Assembly: GCF_008704535.1 (NCBI RefSeq)
Contig: NZ_CP023701.1
Coordinates: 6,552,001 to 6,616,000 of the forward strand
DNA length: 64,000 nt
Source of the DNA: Streptomyces subrutilus
Lineage (GTDB): Bacteria; Actinomycetota; Actinomycetes; Streptomycetales; Streptomycetaceae
Direction of reading: 5' to 3'
Part shown: piece after piece, positions 49,539 through 59,069 of the stretch
How positions within the stretch are numbered: position 1 is the first letter of the stretch
Layout of the letters: each line of letters begins with the position of its first letter
The notes under the pieces: generated by a model
The model's input: only the letters and a program-made list of their open reading frames with translations
Told to the model about the DNA's origin: nothing
The model's database searches: none
Made by a program: the position numbers and the translations under genes

Positions 49539-50666
49539 ATGAGCACCACCGGTACCACCGGTACGACCATCGATGTCGACCGCAGTGACGCGGACTACCG
49601 GGTCTGGCTGAAGGAGGCCGTCCGCAAGGTCCAGGCGGACGCCAACCGCTCCGCCGACACCCACTTGCTGCGCTTCCCGCTCCCCGAGGAATGGGGCATC
49701 GACCTCTACCTCAAGGACGAGTCGACGCACCCCACGGGCTCCCTCAAGCACCGTCTCGCCCGCTCGCTGTTCCTGTACGCCCTCTGCAACGGCTGGATCC
49801 GGCCGGGCCGCCCGGTCATCGAGGCGTCGTCCGGTTCCACCGCGGTGTCCGAGGCGTACTTCGCCAAGCTGATCGGCGTCCCCTTCATCGCCGTCATGCC
49901 GCGCACCACCAGCCCGGAGAAGTGCCGGCTCATCGAGTTCCACGGCGGCACCTGCCACTTCGCGGACGACCCGATGAAGATGTACGAGGAGTCCGCCGAG
50001 CTCGCCGACCGCACCGGCGGCCACTACATGGACCAGTTCACCTACGCCGAGCGGGCCACGGACTGGCGCGGCAACAACAACATCGCGGAGTCGATCTACC
50101 AGCAGCTGCGCCTGGAGCGGTACCCCGAGCCCGCCTGGATCGTGGCGACCGCGGGCACCGGCGGCACCTCGGCCACCATCGCCCGCTACGTGCACTACAT
50201 GCAGCACGACACCCGGATCTGCGTCCCCGACCCGGAGAACTCCTGCTTCTTCGACGGCTGGACGAACCACGACCCGCACGCGACCAGCGACTGCGGCTCG
50301 CGCATCGAGGGCATCGGCCGCCCGCGCATGGAGCCGAGCTTCGTGCCCGGCGCCATCGACCGGATGATGAAGGTGCCCGACGCGGCGAGCGTCGCGGCCT
50401 GCCGGGCGCTGGAGCGGGCCATAGGGCGCAAGGCGGGCGGTTCGACGGGCACCGGCGTCTGGAGCGCGCTGAAGATCGTCTCGGAGATGGTGGCTGCGGG
50501 CCGTACCGGCAGCGTCGTCACCCTGTTGTGCGACCCGGGCGACCGCTACCTCGACAAGTACTACTCCGACGACTGGCTGGCGGCGCAGGGCCTGGACATC
50601 GCCCCGTACGCGCAGACCCTCGACACCCTCCTCACGACCGGCACGTGGCGCGAACCGGGCGCCTGA
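49539..50666 (+). CDS. PLP-dependent cysteine synthase/cysteine desulfhydrase-like enzyme (Cds1-like)
   Basis: A 375-residue fold-type II PLP enzyme. The Schiff-base Lys70 lies in STHPTGSLKHRLA, followed by VIEASSGSTAVSEAYFAKLIGVPFIAVMPRTTSPEKCRLIEFHGG and the phosphate-binding VATAGTGGTSATIARY. The family includes mycobacterial Cds1, which degrades L-cysteine to sulfide, pyruvate and ammonia, and cysteine synthases; which reaction occurs here cannot be read off. GAAGGAG lies 8 nt before the ATG. Confidence 0.92.
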   Translation: MSTTGTTGTTIDVDRSDADYRVWLKEAVRKVQADANRSADTHLLRFPLPEEWGIDLYLKDESTHPTGSLKHRLARSLFLYALCNGWIRPGRPVIEASSGSTAVSEAYFAKLIGVPFIAVMPRTTSPEKCRLIEFHGGTCHFADDPMKMYEESAELADRTGGHYMDQFTYAERATDWRGNNNIAESIYQQLRLERYPEPAWIVATAGTGGTSATIARYVHYMQHDTRICVPDPENSCFFDGWTNHDPHATSDCGSRIEGIGRPRMEPSFVPGAIDRMMKVPDAASVAACRALERAIGRKAGGSTGTGVWSALKIVSEMVAAGRTGSVVTLLCDPGDRYLDKYYSDDWLAAQGLDIAPYAQTLDTLLTTGTWREPGA

Positions 50667-50783
50667 CGGGCGGACGGGCCGCTCCGGGGCGCGCCGAGCA
50701 GGGGCGAAATGCCCCTGGCCGGGAGGAAGTCGGCTGGCTAGGCTGAGCCGGCCGACCGTGATCGGCGGAAGCCCGGGGGAGAC

Positions 50784-51422
50784 ATGGCGGCGATCGACGA
50801 GGTGCGTCCGGCGGGGCCGGCGGCCTGTCCGCGGTGCGGGACGGCGGACCGGGTGGAGGGCGTACCCGCGGCCTACCTCGCCGCGAAGGCCCGGTACCGG
50901 GAGGAAGTCGGAACCGGCGAGGACCAGAAGGTCACGATCAGCGAGGAGAACTCCGCCCTGGCCCTCGCCCTGGCCCCGGCGCCCCCCGAGCCCTCGGACG
51001 ACAGCACGGGGTGCACGGCGATCGCGCTGATCCTGGTGGGCGTGGGCACCTTCATCTGGGGTGCGGTCGCCGGCAAGTGGTTCGACCGCGACGGCGCCCG
51101 CAGGCTCGTCCCCGAGGGCGACGGCGCCGGCCGGGTCGTCGTCGAACCGGCCTACGAGGTGCTCGGGTGGGTCTCCGGAGGCGCCTTCGTCCTGGGCGTG
51201 CTGGTGCTCTTCGTGACGGCCCGCCTCGCCGCCCGCCGGCGCCGGCGCATGAGCGCCGGCCGGGACGCCGCGGACCGGGTCTGGTCCGCGGCGTGGTACT
51301 GCGCCCGCTGCGGCTCGGTCCACTTCGCCGCCGACCGGCCGGTGTCCCTCCACGCGTTCCGTACGCAGGTGTGGACGGCCGGTGGGTACGGCGACGAGGT
51401 CGCGCGGCACCCGGTGCCCTGA
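50784..51422 (+). CDS. Two-helix membrane protein with zinc-ribbon cysteine pairs
   Basis: A 212-residue protein of unknown function. A Cys pair near the N-terminus (ACPRCGTADRVEGVPAAYLA) and another near the C-terminus (WYCARCGSVHFAA) suggest a zinc ribbon. Two membrane helices lie between (TAIALILVGVGTFIWGAVAG and WVSGGAFVLGVLVLFVTARLAA). The N-terminal and C-terminal parts are both cytoplasmic by the positive-inside rule (RRRRRM after helix 2). Conserved hypotheticals of this kind are common in Streptomyces. No partner is evident. Confidence 0.78.
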   Translation: MAAIDEVRPAGPAACPRCGTADRVEGVPAAYLAAKARYREEVGTGEDQKVTISEENSALALALAPAPPEPSDDSTGCTAIALILVGVGTFIWGAVAGKWFDRDGARRLVPEGDGAGRVVVEPAYEVLGWVSGGAFVLGVLVLFVTARLAARRRRRMSAGRDAADRVWSAAWYCARCGSVHFAADRPVSLHAFRTQVWTAGGYGDEVARHPVP

Positions 51423-51433
51423 GCGGCGGCCGG

Positions 51434-51922
51434 TCAGCGCTCCGTCGCGCGCCGTTCGGCGAGCCGGGCGTCCAGGGCGCGCACCGCGGAGCGGAAGGAA
51501 CGGCCGAGCCCGGGGCGGGCCGCGGTGAGGGCCAGCCGGAACGGAGCAGGGCCGTCCGCGGCGAAGGTCCAGCGGATGCGGGTGCCCGCGCCCGCGGGGG
51601 CCAGCTGCCACTCCTCCAACAGGGCCGTCATGCCCGGCGCGTTGGTCTCGTCCACCCGGTAGGCATAGCGCAGACCGGGCTCGGCCGCCACCACCGTCTC
51701 CTGGAAGCGCACCCCGCCGACCAGCCGCACCTCCCGGCCCGCGCCGCCCCCCGTCGGCCGGGCCAGGGTCACCGCACCGAACCAGCTCGGCCAGGCCTCC
51801 ACCTCCTCCGCGAGCGCCCGGTAGACGACCGCGGGCGCCGCGGCGGCCCCGGCGGTGAAGACGAGCCGTACCGGGGCGTCCCGGACGAAGTCCGGTGCGA
51901 CCGGGCGGAGTCGGCGGGCCAT
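51434..51922 (-). CDS. SRPBCC family protein (polyketide cyclase/START-like)
   Basis: A 162-residue helix-grip fold protein with a hydrophobic ligand pocket. The pattern PAVVYRALAEEVEAWPSWFGAVTLARPTGG, RFQETVVAAEPGLRYAYRVDETN and GTRIRWTFAADGPAPFRLALTAARPGLGRSFRSAVRALDARLA is typical of the coenzyme Q-binding/polyketide cyclase subgroup. The ligand is unknown. It converges with the zinc-ribbon membrane protein gene, 11 bp apart. Confidence 0.9.
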   Translation of the reverse strand: MARRLRPVAPDFVRDAPVRLVFTAGAAAAPAVVYRALAEEVEAWPSWFGAVTLARPTGGGAGREVRLVGGVRFQETVVAAEPGLRYAYRVDETNAPGMTALLEEWQLAPAGAGTRIRWTFAADGPAPFRLALTAARPGLGRSFRSAVRALDARLAERRATER

Positions 51923-52208
51923 GGCGGTACCTCCTGGGCGGAGCGGGCACGGGCGGGCGGAACGGGCGGCGGGCGCGAGTGCGGCACACCCTAACCGGCG
52001 GCGCGTCGGATGTCCCCGCCGGTGCGGGTGCTGGGCGGGGTCCGGCGCGGGGTCCGGCGCGGGGGAGTGCGCGGAGCGGCGCGCGCGGGAGGCGCGCCGT
52101 GGCGGACGGCCGCCGGCCCGCGCAAGTCCCCCGGACAGCTCCTAGGCGCCCCCCGTACCGAGCGGGATGCTGGAGCCGCACCGATCACGTCCGCGAGCGG
52201 AGGCCATC

Positions 52209-54698
52209 GTGCCGCAGACCCCCAAGCCCCCTCCCGGCCCGCAACCCCCACCCCCACCACCGCCCCCGTCGCCCCCGCAGGACGTGCCCTGCCTCGACCT
52301 GGAGCTGCTGGTCCACGGCGTGGCCGGCGCCCCGCCCTCCGAACTGCTCGGCGACCCGCGCACCGTACGGATCAGCGGGGACTCCACCGCCGCCGTCTTC
52401 CGCCGCACCGAGGACGCGGACGCGGAGGCCCACCCCGAGCGCTACGCCGGCCGGCCCGTCCCCGAGGCCTACTGCTGGTCCCGGCTCACCTCCGGCAACG
52501 GCGCCCGCGCCCTGTGGCTGCTGCTCCTGCCCTTCATGGTGGCCAACCTCGCCCACTGGGCCCGCCCCGCCACCCGCGTCGCCGATCCGGCCGCCGACCC
52601 CGTCGCCGAGACGGCGCCGCGCGCGGTGCGCACCTACGGGGTCCTCGTCCGTGTCCTCGCGCTCTCCCTGACGGTGCTGCTGATCGCGGCCGCCTGCGAG
52701 GTCGCCCTCGACCTGGTCGCCTGGCAGTGCGCCGGCTCCGGTGCCTGCACCGCCTCCCGCTCCTGGCTGCGGTTCCTCGCCCCCGACGGCGGCTGGTGGG
52801 GCCAGCCCGGACGCCGCCTCGCGCTCTGCGCCCTCGTGCCGGCCGGGCTGACCGGACTGCTCTGGTTCCTGTCGAACCGCACCTGGAGCGCCTACGAGTC
52901 CCAGCCGCCGCCCGCCGGCACCGCCGATCCCGACACCGCCCCGGGCACCGGTCCCGCGCTCGGCCGCCGCGGCTTCTGGTACGGCCGGCGGCTGGTGGCC
53001 CGCCTGCGCGCCGCCCACACCGCCGCCGGGCTGCTCACCGTCGCCGTGGCCGTCGCCCTGCCCACCGCCGCGTACGACCGCCGCGACCGGCACCGCGTGC
53101 TCGAACCGCTCGGGTGGGCGGTGCAGACGCTGCTGGCCGTCGCGGCGCTCGTCGTCGCCTGGGTCGTCTGCCGGCGCGGCCGTACCGAGGCCCGGCCCGA
53201 CCACCGGCTGGACCGGGCCGCCGTCACCCTGCTGCCCGGAGCCGCGCTCGCCCTGCTCGCCGCGACCCTCCTGTACGCCTGCTGGTCACGGCCCGGATGG
53301 ACCTCCGCCGGGCGGCTCCCCGGCGACGTCACCTTCGGCGTGCTCATGTTCGGCCAGGGCCTGTGCGTCCTCGCCCTCGCCGCCGTGGCCGCGCACCTCT
53401 ACCGACGGGCCCCCGACCCCGCCGCCGCCCTGTACGGCCTCGGCGGCCCCGCCGTCGCCATGCTCGGCTGCGCGCTCGGCGGGGTCATGTCGGGCGGGGT
53501 CGCCGAACGCGTCGCCGACTGGCTCGACGGGAACGCCACGCCCGGCATGGCCGGGACCGTGCTGCCCGGCCCGCCCGTGCTGCTGTCCTGGCAGGCGTCC
53601 GTCCTGCCCCCGCTGCTGCTCGTCCTGGCCGCGCTCGCCGCCTGGTTCGCGGTGCGCGGGGCGCGGGAGCGCGACCGGGTCGCGCGGGACGTCGCCGCCG
53701 AGTACCCCGGGGAGACCCCCGACCGCTCCCGCAGCCGGCAGATCGCGGGCGCCCGGGCCGCCGCCTCGCTCACCGACTCCGCGCCCTGGTTCGTGGGCGC
53801 CGTGTCCGGGATAACGCTGCTGTTCGGCGCCGGAGCCCTGAGCGGGGCCTGGCTGACCGGACAGGTCCCCGGAGAGGCGGCGCGCGGGACGTGCCCGCTG
53901 GTGGAGGGCGCGGCCCGGGCGGCTCAGGATTCCGGGTCCTGGCTCATCGGCTTCGGCTGCGTCCTCTTCGCGACGTGGGGCCGGCGCGCCTACCGGGACC
54001 CCGCCGCCCGGCGGACCATAGGGATCCTGTGGGACGTCGGCACCTTCTGGCCGCGGGCCGCGCACCCCTTCGCGCCGCCCTGCTACGCCGAGCGAGCCGT
54101 CCCCGACCTGACCTGGCGGATGACCGGCTGGACCCGCCGCACCGGCGGCCGCCTGGTCATCTCCGGCCACTCCCAGGGCAGCGTGCTGGCCGCGGCGGCC
54201 GTCTGGCAGCTGCCGGCCGAGGCCCGCCGCCGGGTCGCCCTGCTCACCTACGGCTCCCCGCTCGCCCGCCTCTACGGCCGCTGGTTCCCCGCCTACTTCG
54301 GCCCCGGCCCGCTCACCGCCCTGCACCGCGACGTCGACTGCTGGCGCAACCTCTGGCGGGCCACCGACCCCATCGGCGGCCCGGTCCTGGCCGCGACCGG
54401 CGAGGACGTCGACCGAGGGCCGCTCCCGGACCCGGTCGCCTACGGCCGCAGCGAACGCCACCCGCTGCCCGCGCCGATCCTCGGCCACTCCGACTACCAG
54501 GCCGACCCGGCGTTCGCCGTCGAACGGGCCGCCCTGCTCGCCCGGCTGGGCCCCGGCGCGCACGGCACCCGGCCCGACCGGACCGCGCCGACCGCACGGA
54601 CCGCTCCCGCCGACGTACCGGGCCAGCGGCTCAGCACGGAGCCGGCTGCGCCGGAACCCCCGGCAGCACCGGCAGGTCCGCCGGGAACAGGAGGGTGA
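52209..54698 (+). CDS. Large membrane protein with GHSQG lipase-like motif
   Basis: An 829-residue multi-pass protein. After a Pro-rich start comes LELLVHGVAGAPPSELL, an HG oxyanion-hole-like motif, then about ten hydrophobic segments between 95 and 560, and a C-terminal alpha/beta-hydrolase-like part: GGRLVISGHSQGSVLAAAAVWQ (nucleophile elbow GHSQG near 655) and LTYGSPLARLYGRWFPAYF. This layout, with the nucleophile far from the HG motif, suggests a hydrolase domain split by membrane helices. GTG 52209 has GGAGG 5 nt upstream. The last 68 bp overlap the convergent beta-helix/AAA gene. Function unknown. Confidence 0.82.
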   Translation: MPQTPKPPPGPQPPPPPPPPSPPQDVPCLDLELLVHGVAGAPPSELLGDPRTVRISGDSTAAVFRRTEDADAEAHPERYAGRPVPEAYCWSRLTSGNGARALWLLLLPFMVANLAHWARPATRVADPAADPVAETAPRAVRTYGVLVRVLALSLTVLLIAAACEVALDLVAWQCAGSGACTASRSWLRFLAPDGGWWGQPGRRLALCALVPAGLTGLLWFLSNRTWSAYESQPPPAGTADPDTAPGTGPALGRRGFWYGRRLVARLRAAHTAAGLLTVAVAVALPTAAYDRRDRHRVLEPLGWAVQTLLAVAALVVAWVVCRRGRTEARPDHRLDRAAVTLLPGAALALLAATLLYACWSRPGWTSAGRLPGDVTFGVLMFGQGLCVLALAAVAAHLYRRAPDPAAALYGLGGPAVAMLGCALGGVMSGGVAERVADWLDGNATPGMAGTVLPGPPVLLSWQASVLPPLLLVLAALAAWFAVRGARERDRVARDVAAEYPGETPDRSRSRQIAGARAAASLTDSAPWFVGAVSGITLLFGAGALSGAWLTGQVPGEAARGTCPLVEGAARAAQDSGSWLIGFGCVLFATWGRRAYRDPAARRTIGILWDVGTFWPRAAHPFAPPCYAERAVPDLTWRMTGWTRRTGGRLVISGHSQGSVLAAAAVWQLPAEARRRVALLTYGSPLARLYGRWFPAYFGPGPLTALHRDVDCWRNLWRATDPIGGPVLAATGEDVDRGPLPDPVAYGRSERHPLPAPILGHSDYQADPAFAVERAALLARLGPGAHGTRPDRTAPTARTAPADVPGQRLSTEPAAPEPPAAPAGPPGTGG

Positions 54699-57120
54699 GT
54701 TCGTCCGTACTCGGCTCCGACAACTGCGCCACCCGCCCCGCGTGCCGCTCGACCATCGACTCGAAGGTCTGGCGCGCGGTGCGGCCGTTGCCGAAGGCCG
54801 GGCCCTTGGGCAGCTCCGTGAAATAGCCGAGCAGCGCGTCGGCCGTGCCCTCACCGAGCCGGTACTCGTGCTCCTCCGCCTGCTGCTCCACGATCCGCAG
54901 CAGTTCACCGGGCCCGTAGTCCCCGAAGGTGATGGTCCGCGAGAAGCGCGAGGCCACGCCCGGGTTGACGGTCAGGAACCGGTCCATCTCCGCCGTGTAC
55001 CCCGCGACGATCACCACCACGGCGTCGCGGTGGTCCTCCATCAGCTTCACCAGGGTGTCGATCGCCTCGCGTCCGAAGTCCCGGCCCGAGTCCTCCGGCG
55101 CCAGCGCGTACGCCTCGTCGATGAACAGCACCCCGCCGCGCGCCCGGTCGAAGGCCTCCTGGGTGCGGATCGCGGTGGAGCCGATGTGCTCGCCGACCAG
55201 GTCCACCCGGGAGACCTCCACCAGGTGGCCGCGCTCCAGCACCCCGAGGGAGGCGAGGATCTCCCCGTACAGCCGGGCGACGGTCGTCTTGCCGGTGCCG
55301 GGGGAGCCGGTGAAGACGAGGTGCCGGCGGACCGAGGCCGCCTTCAGCCCCGCCTGCTGCCGCCGCCGCCCCACCTCGATCATGTCGGTGAGCGCGCGCA
55401 CCTCGCGCTTGACGCTGTCCAGGCCGACCAGCGCGTCGAGCTGGCCCAGGACCTCGCCCGACCCGCGGGCCTCGGCCGCAGGGCCCGCACCCTCCCCGGA
55501 CGCGGGCCTCGGCACCCGCCCGTCGGCGCCCTGGACGTCCTGCACGGACCCCGGGGCGCCGCCGGCCCCGCCCGCGGGCCCGGTCGTACGGATGCCCGGC
55601 GCCGGGCCCGCGGACGCGCCGCCCGCCGCCGACTGGGCCGCCAGCCGCGGGCCCGGCTCGTCGCTGGTGCAGTCCTCGACGCTGGGCCCGTCCTCGGAGA
55701 ACTCGTAACCGCCGCGGGCGCTGCGCTCGGTGTGGCAGCCCTTCAGGGTGGTGCGGCAGCCGTCGATGACATGGAAGCCGAAGCCGGAACTGCCCGTCAC
55801 CCGGCAGGCCGTGAAGGTGCCGCGCCCGCCCGCCGACACGTAGAAGCCGGCCTCGGCGGGGGAGGTGACCGTGCACCGCTCCAGGGAGGGATCGGCGCCC
55901 TTGGTGACGATCACCCCCGTCTGCACGGCGTCGATGGTGCAGTTGGCGAGGGTGCCGCCGCTGCCGTGGTCGCGGAACCAGGCCCCGGTGGCGGCCTCGC
56001 GGATGCGGCAGTCGTCGAGCTGGGCGGTGGCCCCGTCGCTCACCGAGACGGCCGTGTTGCGCACCTGCGACAGGTCGCTGTCGACCACGTCGGCGCGCGA
56101 CCCCCGGTCCAGCACGAACAGGGCGTCGGGCACGTCGTGCACCCGGCAGGAGTCGAGCGAGACCACCGCCCCGTCACTGATCCACACCGCCGGATAGTCG
56201 CCCGTGCTGTCGTGGATCTCGCAGGACTCCGCGTCGACCCGCGTCCCCGGGTCCCACACCGACAGGCCGTTGCGGCCGAACCGGCGCACCGTGGTGCGGC
56301 TGAGCGTGAGCACCGCACGGGACCGCAGGTCCACCGCGTTCTCCGGGATGTCGTGGATGTCGCAGCCGGCGAGGGTGAGCACGGCGTCCGTGTCCAGCGT
56401 GACCCCGTCGGCCGAGGTCCGGTGCACGGAGCAGTCCGTGAGCCGGGCCGTCGCCCGCGCGGCGATCTGCACCCCGGCGCCCTTGATCTCGTACACCTCG
56501 CAGCCGAGCGCCTCCAGGCCCGACCCCTCGCCGGTGACCCCGATGCCCGCGCCGGTGGCGTGGTGGATGCGGCAGCGCTCCAGCCGGGGCCGCCCGCCGC
56601 CGCGCACCGAGACGCCGGTCTGCCCCGCGGCCACGACCTCGCACTCCTCGAAGACCCCGCCGCCGCCGTCCAGGACGGCGATGCCGACCCCGGTCGGGTT
56701 CTCCACCGTGCAGCGGCGCACCAGCGGCCGGGCCCCGCTGCCGCGCACCTCGATGCCCGCCGCGGAACGGGTGCTCACGCGCAGGTCCGTCAGCTCGGGG
56801 GCGCCGTCCTCGATCAACAGGGCCGGAGCCGCCCGGTCCTGGCCCTCCAGGTGCAGGTCCTGGACCACCGCCGAGGCGCGCACCGTCAGGGCCACCCCGT
56901 CGAGCGGGGCGATGCGGACCGAACCGAGCCCGCCCTCCGGCCCGCGCAGGGTCACGGCGTGCTGCAGCACCAGGTTCTCCCGGTAGGTGCCGGGCGCGAT
57001 GGACAGCACGTCCCCGTCACCCGCGACGGCCAGCGCCGCGGTCAGCGTCGGATACTCACCGGAGCGGCGCCGCCACCGCGAGGCGCCGCCGTGCGTCACC
57101 TGGACCGTGCCCTGAGCCAT
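54631..57120 (-). CDS. Right-handed beta-helix repeat protein fused to a CbxX/EccA-type AAA ATPase
   Basis: An 829-residue cytoplasmic protein. Residues 1-480 are parallel beta-helix repeats (about 20 rungs such as GIEVRGSGARPLVRRCTVEN, GVQIAARATARLTDCSVHRT, AVSVSDGATAQLDDCRIREA), resembling carbohydrate-interacting pectate-lyase-like folds. A Gly/Ala/Pro linker follows to about 540. The C-terminal AAA domain has Walker A FTGSPGTGKTTVARL (near 590), Walker B GVLFIDEAYAL (near 657) and sensor/arginine segments (NPGVASRFSRTITF), as in CbxX/CfqX rubisco activase and ESX-secretion EccA. Cytosolic remodelling of a protein complex is plausible, with the helix as the substrate or scaffold binder. 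No ESX genes are near. Confidence 0.92.
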   Translation of the reverse strand: MAQGTVQVTHGGASRWRRRSGEYPTLTAALAVAGDGDVLSIAPGTYRENLVLQHAVTLRGPEGGLGSVRIAPLDGVALTVRASAVVQDLHLEGQDRAAPALLIEDGAPELTDLRVSTRSAAGIEVRGSGARPLVRRCTVENPTGVGIAVLDGGGGVFEECEVVAAGQTGVSVRGGGRPRLERCRIHHATGAGIGVTGEGSGLEALGCEVYEIKGAGVQIAARATARLTDCSVHRTSADGVTLDTDAVLTLAGCDIHDIPENAVDLRSRAVLTLSRTTVRRFGRNGLSVWDPGTRVDAESCEIHDSTGDYPAVWISDGAVVSLDSCRVHDVPDALFVLDRGSRADVVDSDLSQVRNTAVSVSDGATAQLDDCRIREAATGAWFRDHGSGGTLANCTIDAVQTGVIVTKGADPSLERCTVTSPAEAGFYVSAGGRGTFTACRVTGSSGFGFHVIDGCRTTLKGCHTERSARGGYEFSEDGPSVEDCTSDEPGPRLAAQSAAGGASAGPAPGIRTTGPAGGAGGAPGSVQDVQGADGRVPRPASGEGAGPAAEARGSGEVLGQLDALVGLDSVKREVRALTDMIEVGRRRQQAGLKAASVRRHLVFTGSPGTGKTTVARLYGEILASLGVLERGHLVEVSRVDLVGEHIGSTAIRTQEAFDRARGGVLFIDEAYALAPEDSGRDFGREAIDTLVKLMEDHRDAVVVIVAGYTAEMDRFLTVNPGVASRFSRTITFGDYGPGELLRIVEQQAEEHEYRLGEGTADALLGYFTELPKGPAFGNGRTARQTFESMVERHAGRVAQLSEPSTDELTLLFPADLPVLPGVPAQPAPC

Positions 57121-57314
57121 GGTGCTGTCGTGCCCCCACCCTCGTACTCGCGCTGCCGATGCGGCCGGAGCCGCCGAAATCGTTGAACTGGCCGAACGTG
57201 CGGCGCCCGCCGGCGCCGGTCAGCGCGCGCGGAACGCCCCGCCGGAGCGGAGCGGCCGAGGCGACCGGTCCGGCCGCTCCACCGTAGCGCGCGCGGGGCC
57301 CGCGAGGTGCCAGG

Positions 57315-57926
57315 TCAACTGCCCGCTCCCGCCCGGCCCCAATCCGGCCCCGCGGCCGCCCACGCACGGTCCAGACGGATGTACCGCCGATGCATGAGCC
57401 TGCGTACGACCATCCGCCGGACGGTCTCCACCAGCGCGGCGGCGCCGATCGCGACCGCCAGGCCCGCCACCCCGGCGTGGAAGGCGGCGGCGGTCGGGTC
57501 GAGCGGTCGGCCCACCAGCCGCCCGTGCGCGTCGGTCCATATCCGGAACCGGTCGCCCGGGTGCGGCGGCTCCTCCGCGGCCGGCACCGTGCCCTCGTGG
57601 CTGCTGCCGTCGGGCGCGGTCCACGACGCCACCACCTGCGTCCGCTGCGGGGCCGAGGACCGCTCCGACGGATCGGCCGACGGCTCCCCGCCCGGCTCCC
57701 GGGCGGGACTGACCACCACCGCGGGGACCAGGTGCCGCTCCTGCCGCTGCGCCACCGCGGCCCGCTGAAGGGTTCCGTCCACCCGCACGCCGGCGGCCCA
57801 GCCGAGGGCCGGAGCCACCAGCAGGACGCACAGCAGCGCCGCGAACGCCACCCACGCCTCGAAGAGGTCGGTCGGACGGCGCAGCGGATTGCGCCGCCAA
57901 CGCCACACACCCGTTGCCGTCCACAC
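57315..57926 (-). CDS. Rv1733c-like membrane protein
   Basis: A 203-residue protein with two membrane helices (FEAWVAFAALLCVLLVAPALGWAAG, about 18-42, and FHAGVAGLAVAIGAAALVETV near 150-170) around an extracytoplasmic domain with WTAPDGSSHEGTVPA. The RRNPLRRPTDLFEAW start is the hallmark of the actinobacterial Rv1733c-like family, whose function is unknown. The GTG at 57926 is used because it opens this conserved start and a G-rich site precedes it; upstream in-frame starts exist. Confidence 0.82.
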   Translation of the reverse strand: MWTATGVWRWRRNPLRRPTDLFEAWVAFAALLCVLLVAPALGWAAGVRVDGTLQRAAVAQRQERHLVPAVVVSPAREPGGEPSADPSERSSAPQRTQVVASWTAPDGSSHEGTVPAAEEPPHPGDRFRIWTDAHGRLVGRPLDPTAAAFHAGVAGLAVAIGAAALVETVRRMVVRRLMHRRYIRLDRAWAAAGPDWGRAGAGS

Positions 57927-58189
57927 GGTCCGGCACCCCCTTGCCTCCGTCTGCCTGCGCGTCCAAGCCTCCCGCATGCCCCCGGGACGCGCATGCCGGG
58001 ACGCGCGAGACCTGTGTCTCACCCGCTCCGGCGCCGATGCGGTCCGGCGCTCGTGCCGTGACGGGTGCCACCTGTCCCGACTGATCCAACGGCAGGGCCG
58101 TGCGCGTTGGTTCCAGCTCGGGCCCGGAGCCGCTCGAAGGTGTCATTCCGAAGCACGGTCACCCCATGCCCCGGCCGCCCCGCGCCCCG

Positions 58190-59014
58190 TCACTCCAGCA
58201 CGCGGACCGCGTCGCCGACCCGCACGGTGCCCGGCCGGACCGGCACCAGCTGCCGTCCGAAGGCGAGGGACCTGCCGATCCGCCGGTGCGCGGCCAGCGT
58301 CTTCAGGGGCTCCTTGCCGCGCTCCGCCGTCCGCTGGTCGGTGGTGGTCACCACGCACCGGCCGCACTCGCGCACGCCGCGGAAGACCGCGTCGCCGATC
58401 GCGAGGCGCCGCCAGCCGTCCTCGGCCCAGGCCGCGGCCCCGGCCACGACCAGGTTCGGGCGGAATCGGTCCATCGGCAGCGGCCCCTCCGCCGCGTGGT
58501 CGCCGCCCGCGATCAGGGCGTTGAGGGCCTCCAGCGAGCCGGTGGTGGTCAGCAGCACCGGATAGGCGTCCGCCAGGCTCACCGTCTCGCCCGGCAGGGC
58601 GTACTCGGGGTCCACCGGGCGCCGGACGGCCGGATCGTCCAGGTGCACGAGGCGCGCGGGCACGCCGAGGTACGCGGCGAACCAGGCCGCCGCCTCCCCC
58701 GCCGCGGCCACGGTCTCGACCTTCTTCCCGAACAGGAGGACCGGCTCCGGTGCGCTCCCCCCGGGCACGTCCACCACCAGCCGGGGCATGCCCGGCGCCG
58801 ACACCTCGATGCCGCCCCCGGCCAGCGGCCGGGCCGCGGCCAGGGCCAGCCGCGGCTGCTGGCGCTGGGTGACGACCGCGCCCCCGGCGTCGACCACCGC
58901 CCACCGCCGGTCCCCGGACAGGCCCCAGGGCTCCACGGTCGCCTCGTCGGGTGCCGTCCCGGTCAGGGACTTGACGGGATGGACATGGAGCGACCGGACG
59001 TACATGCGCGACAT
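58190..59014 (-). CDS. MOSC domain protein with MOSC_N beta-barrel
   Basis: A 274-residue protein of the molybdenum-cofactor-sulfurase C-terminal family. The MOSC_N part (SLHVHPVKSLTGTAPDEATVEPWGLSGDRRWAVVD) and the MOSC core (DRFRPNLVVAG, the FRGVRECGRCVVTTTDQRTAERGKEPLKTLAAHRR segment with the likely catalytic Cys) are clear. Related mARC proteins reduce N-hydroxylated compounds with the cofactor. No strong ribosome site precedes ATG 59014; ATG 59005 is an alternative. Confidence 0.92.
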   Translation of the reverse strand: MSRMYVRSLHVHPVKSLTGTAPDEATVEPWGLSGDRRWAVVDAGGAVVTQRQQPRLALAAARPLAGGGIEVSAPGMPRLVVDVPGGSAPEPVLLFGKKVETVAAAGEAAAWFAAYLGVPARLVHLDDPAVRRPVDPEYALPGETVSLADAYPVLLTTTGSLEALNALIAGGDHAAEGPLPMDRFRPNLVVAGAAAWAEDGWRRLAIGDAVFRGVRECGRCVVTTTDQRTAERGKEPLKTLAAHRRIGRSLAFGRQLVPVRPGTVRVGDAVRVLE

Positions 59015-59069
59015 GGGGGTATGGTGCCAGCCGCCGCCTCCCCGCCCCAGCGGGTTTTCGGTGCCCCTG

